Shown here piece by piece: positions 5,282-7,676 of a stretch of DNA of 7,676 bases (position 1 is its first letter; each line of letters opens with the position of its first letter). The notes below the pieces were generated by a model. It saw only the letters and a list, made by a program, of their open reading frames with translations, was not told where the DNA came from and searched no databases. The DNA lies in contig JAPSGM010000083.1 of the NCBI GenBank assembly GCA_031177555.1, positions 1-7,676 of the forward strand. The letters run 5' to 3'. A program made the position numbers and the translations under genes. This stretch comes from Chloroflexota bacterium. Its GTDB lineage: Bacteria; Chloroflexota; Limnocylindria; QHBO01.

Positions 5282-6204
5282 GCCGGCGGCCCTTCGCCTG
5301 ACAGGAGCGTGTCGGCCAGCGTCGACCGTAGCGTGTACTCCCGCCGCCAGCCCAGGGCCTCGAGCGGCCTCGCATCCCCGATCAGCACCCGCGGCTCCCC
5401 GTCACGGGCCATGGAAGGGTCCGCCACCAGCTCGGCCTCCACGCCAGCCACCTCCACCAGCGCCTCGACCACCTGCCGAACCGAGACGCCCTCCCCGGAC
5501 GCCACGTGGTAAATGCCGCCAGCTTCGCCACGCTCCACCAGGAGCCGATACGCCCGCACCACATCGCGCACGTCGGTGAAGTCGCGGACCATGTCGGGCG
5601 CCCCGACCCGGACGATCCCGCGCTCTCCGGCGCGGATCGGGCGCACCTGCGCGGCCAGCGACGGCACCAGGAAGCCGCGCCGCTGCCCGGGCCCGATGTG
5701 GTTGAACGGCCGCGCCACCACCACCTCCACGCCGGAAGCCGCGCCGAGCCGGAGTAACGCAGCCTCCGCAGCCGCCTTCGCGGCCCCGTAGACATTCGAC
5801 GGGCGGATCGGCGCGGCCTCCGAGAGCGGTGCCGGGCCGCCATCGCCGTAGACGTGGGCGCTGCTGACGTACAGGAATCGCGTGCGCCGTCCTAGCTCGG
5901 CGCAGGCGACCAGCGCGTTGACCGAGCCGACCACCGCGATCTGGGCCGCGTCCGTCACGTTCTCGCGGCTGCCGGCCTGCGAGACGGCGGCGAGGTAGTA
6001 GACCGCCTCCGGCGCAACTGACGCCACGACCTCGCGCAGGGCGGCGAGGTCGCGGACATCGGCCAGGTCGACCGCCTCCGCCCCGTCCAGCGGCGGAACG
6101 TAGCGCGCGCCCACGACCCCGAATACGGAGTCTCCCGAGGAGGACAGGTGGCGCACCAGCCAGCGGCCGACGAACCCATCCGCCCCGATCACCAGCGCGC
6201 GCAC
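5278..6204 (-). CDS. rmd: GDP-4-dehydro-6-deoxy-D-mannose reductase (GDP-D-rhamnose synthesis), extended SDR
   Basis: This 308-residue extended short-chain dehydrogenase would reduce the 4-keto group of GDP-4-keto-6-deoxymannose, the Gmd product, to give GDP-D-rhamnose in the cytoplasm. The NAD(P)-binding GxxGxxG is GADGFVG (7-13). The active site is VSSAHVYG (113-120) with Y139 and K143 in YGAAK. ARPFNHIGPGQ (164-174), GFLVPSLAAQ (177-186) and VRDFTDVRDVVRAY (206-219) resemble the RMD branch and not the GDP-fucose synthase (Fcl) branch. It starts with GTG at 6204, 9 bases after the gmd stop, and ends in a 4-base overlap with the membrane glycosyltransferase. Adjacency to gmd is the main argument for the substrate. 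Another 4-keto reductase, for example one giving GDP-6-deoxy-talose, cannot be excluded. Confidence 0.85.
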   Translation of the reverse strand: MRALVIGADGFVGRWLVRHLSSSGDSVFGVVGARYVPPLDGAEAVDLADVRDLAALREVVASVAPEAVYYLAAVSQAGSRENVTDAAQIAVVGSVNALVACAELGRRTRFLYVSSAHVYGDGGPAPLSEAAPIRPSNVYGAAKAAAEAALLRLGAASGVEVVVARPFNHIGPGQRRGFLVPSLAAQVRPIRAGERGIVRVGAPDMVRDFTDVRDVVRAYRLLVERGEAGGIYHVASGEGVSVRQVVEALVEVAGVEAELVADPSMARDGEPRVLIGDARPLEALGWRREYTLRSTLADTLLSGEGPPA

Positions 6205-6213
6205 AGGGGCCGC

Positions 6214-7197
6214 CTAGGCGTAGGTGCGGACGCCGGGGTTTGCCTTCTGGCGAGCGACGTCGGCGTCGACCATCATCCTCACCAGCTCCTCGAACCCCAC
6301 CCGCGGCTCCCAGCCGAGCTGCGCCCGCGCCCGTGACGGGTCGCCCAGCAGCGCGTCGACGTCGCTCGGGCGCATGTGCTCCTTGGCCACCACCACGTGG
6401 TCACGGTAGTCCAGCCCCACCATGCCGAACGCCAGCTCGCACAGCTCGCCGACGGAGTGGTTGACGCCGGTGGCCACCACGAAGTCGCCGGGCTCGTCCT
6501 GCTGCAGCATCAGCCACATGGCCTCGACGTAGTCGCCCGCGAATCCCCAATCTCGTCGCGCGTCCAGGTTGCCCAGCTCGACCTTGTCGGCGAGGCCAAG
6601 CGAGATGCGGGCCACGGCATCGGTTACCTTGCGGGTCACGAAGTGGAGGCCCCGCCGGGGGGACTCGTGGTTGAAGAGGATCCCGGACGCCGCGAACAGG
6701 TCGTAGGCGTTGCGGTAGTTCTGGGTCAGCAGGTGCCCGAACACCTTTGCCACGGCGTACGGGCTGGCCGGGACCAGCAGCGTGTCCTCGTCCTGCGGCG
6801 ACTCCGGCGTGTTGCCGTACATCTCCGAGCTCGATGCCTGGTAGAAGCGGATCCCCAGGTCGGTCTCGCGGATGGCCTCCAGGATGCGGGCAACCCCGAG
6901 GCCGGTGACGTCGGCGGTGAAGACCGGCTGGCCGAAGGACCGATGGACGTAGCTGTGCGCCGCCAGGTTGTAGACCTCCTCCGGCCGGCTGTCCTTCAGG
7001 GCACGGACCAGCGACCCCTCGTCGGTCATGTCGCCCTCGAGCAGCTTGAGCCGCGGCAGGATGTGCTCGATGCGCTCGAACGTGCCGAGGCTTGATGAGC
7101 GGACAAGCCCCCAGACCTCGTAGCCCTTGTCGAGCAGGAACTCGGCGAGGTAGGAGCCGTCCTGGCCGGTGATGCCGGTGATGAGCGCTCGTGGCAT
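6214..7197 (-). CDS. gmd: GDP-mannose 4,6-dehydratase
   Basis: This 327-residue extended SDR converts GDP-D-mannose to GDP-4-keto-6-deoxy-D-mannose in the cytoplasm, the branch point to GDP-D-rhamnose, GDP-L-fucose and related sugars. It shows the near-invariant N-terminus ALITGITGQDGSYLAEFLL (4-22, GxxGxxG), VRSSSLGTFERI (32-43), YNLAAHSYVHRSF (76-88), the catalytic SSSEMYG (S/T position near 123, E125), YAVAK (Y147, K151), ILFNHESPRRG (173-183), FVTRK (186-190) and RDWGFAGDYVEAMW (215-228). Length and motif order are normal for bacterial Gmd, and no key residue is missing. The ATG at 7197 is 4 bases past the TAG of the upstream GT2 gene, and GCAGG within that gene's end can serve as ribosome-binding site. 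Sharing an operon with rmd points to D-rhamnose as the product sugar. Confidence 0.95.
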   Translation of the reverse strand: MPRALITGITGQDGSYLAEFLLDKGYEVWGLVRSSSLGTFERIEHILPRLKLLEGDMTDEGSLVRALKDSRPEEVYNLAAHSYVHRSFGQPVFTADVTGLGVARILEAIRETDLGIRFYQASSSEMYGNTPESPQDEDTLLVPASPYAVAKVFGHLLTQNYRNAYDLFAASGILFNHESPRRGLHFVTRKVTDAVARISLGLADKVELGNLDARRDWGFAGDYVEAMWLMLQQDEPGDFVVATGVNHSVGELCELAFGMVGLDYRDHVVVAKEHMRPSDVDALLGDPSRARAQLGWEPRVGFEELVRMMVDADVARQKANPGVRTYA

Positions 7198-7201
7198 GGG
7201 T

Positions 7202-7676
7202 CTACCTGCTCCCCTGCGCCGGGATGCGGCGCTTCATGCGCACGAGGCCGCGCAGGGCGTTCAGCGCCTCCCCCGCCGACATGTTCGACACGCCCAGCCG
7301 GCGGTTGATGAACACGGTGGGAACCTCCTCGATCCGTAGCCCGGCGGCATGGAGGGCGTAGGCCCACTCCGACAGGCTGATGTACCCCGTCTCGCGCAGC
7401 GGCGCGGAGGCCAGGTGCCGCACCGCCCGCGGGCTGTAGAGCCGGTAGCCGTTGGTGAAGTCGCTCAGCGGCACGCCCAGCACGAGCCGGATGATGCGGT
7501 TCGACATCCGGCTCCACACCTTGCGCTTCCACGACCAGCCCTCGATCCGGGCACCGGGCAGGTAGCGCGAGCCCACGACCATGTCCGCGCCGCCAGCCGC
7601 CTCACCGCCCGCGAAGGCGTCGAAGAAGCGAGGGAGCTCCTCCGGCTGGTGCGAGAGATCGATGCCGACCTCTCGC
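7202..7676 (-). CDS. GT2 polyprenyl-phosphate sugar synthase (dolichyl-phosphate mannose synthase-like), 5' end outside window
   Basis: The frame is open to the right edge, so only the last 157 residues are seen; family members of about 240-260 residues suggest roughly 90 are missing. The visible part begins REVGIDLSHQPEELPRFFDA, then ADMVVGSRYLPGARIEGWSW, LGVPLSDFTNGYRLY and a C-terminus ending RMKRRIPAQGSR with no membrane helices. DLSHxPEEL, VVGSRY and DFTNGYRLY are the conserved core of the DPM1/Ppm1-like GT2 group, which transfers mannose (or glucose) from a nucleotide sugar to polyprenyl phosphate at the inner face of the membrane. The metal-binding DxD site, usually DADxSH, reads GIDLSH here, with Gly for the first Asp. 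It is the first visible gene of the operon and the likely supplier of lipid-linked sugar to the GT-C enzyme. Confidence 0.88.
   Translation of the reverse strand, partial: REVGIDLSHQPEELPRFFDAFAGGEAAGGADMVVGSRYLPGARIEGWSWKRKVWSRMSNRIIRLVLGVPLSDFTNGYRLYSPRAVRHLASAPLRETGYISLSEWAYALHAAGLRIEEVPTVFINRRLGVSNMSAGEALNALRGLVRMKRRIPAQGSR

Noticed and set aside
6376..7095. Plus-strand open frame (239 codons) opposite gmd
   Set aside because: It is antisense to a textbook Gmd and has no recognisable domain.

Overview
The window is very GC-rich (several hand-counted 60-base rows run 68-78% G+C), gene-dense bacterial DNA. The high GC, the tightly packed minus-strand genes, an apparently leaderless start with a -35/-10 promoter, and the long-tailed YggT-like protein fit a high-GC lineage such as Actinomycetota or a soil or freshwater Chloroflexota. 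Sequence reading alone cannot choose between these.

Layout. A small two-helix YggT-family membrane protein lies on the plus strand (about 162-623). It converges on a minus-strand block that fills the rest of the window. The 249-base gap between the convergent gene ends holds a long three-tier stem-loop on the plus-gene side and two short hairpins on the minus-gene side. Read in transcription order (right to left), the minus block is: the C-terminal part of a GT2 polyprenyl-phosphate sugar synthase (runs off the right edge), GDP-mannose 4,6-dehydratase (gmd), a GDP-4-keto-6-deoxy-mannose reductase-like SDR (rmd), a 508-aa multi-spanning GT-C/GT39-type glycosyltransferase, a frameshifted remnant of a second GT-C gene, a membrane-anchored purple-acid-phosphatase-like metallophosphoesterase, and a GT4 glycosyltransferase.

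How the genes work together. The first four genes are separated by 4 and 9 bases and then overlap by 4 bases (ATGA), so they are almost certainly one operon. Gmd and Rmd would convert GDP-mannose to GDP-D-rhamnose. The GT2 enzyme would load a sugar (probably mannose) onto a polyprenyl-phosphate carrier. The GT-C enzyme would use such a lipid-linked sugar outside the membrane. The GT4 enzyme would use a nucleotide sugar, possibly GDP-D-rhamnose, in the cytoplasm. Together this looks like a cell-surface glycan or glycoprotein locus; the final product cannot be read from the sequence.

Most notable. (1) The region after the GT-C gene (3222 to about 3631) is a decayed second copy of the C-terminal domain of the same family, readable only across three frames. 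(2) The GT4 gene has a good promoter (TTGACG, 17 bases, TAGCAT) placed so that transcription would begin at its GTG codon, implying a leaderless mRNA. (3) The GT-C gene is visibly less GC-rich (about 60-63% in two counted rows) than its neighbours, suggesting separate origin. I see no CRISPR array, tRNA, rRNA, insertion sequence or defence system, and no clear evidence of a wholly new system; the locus is mainly an ordinary surface-polysaccharide cluster with a few unusual details.
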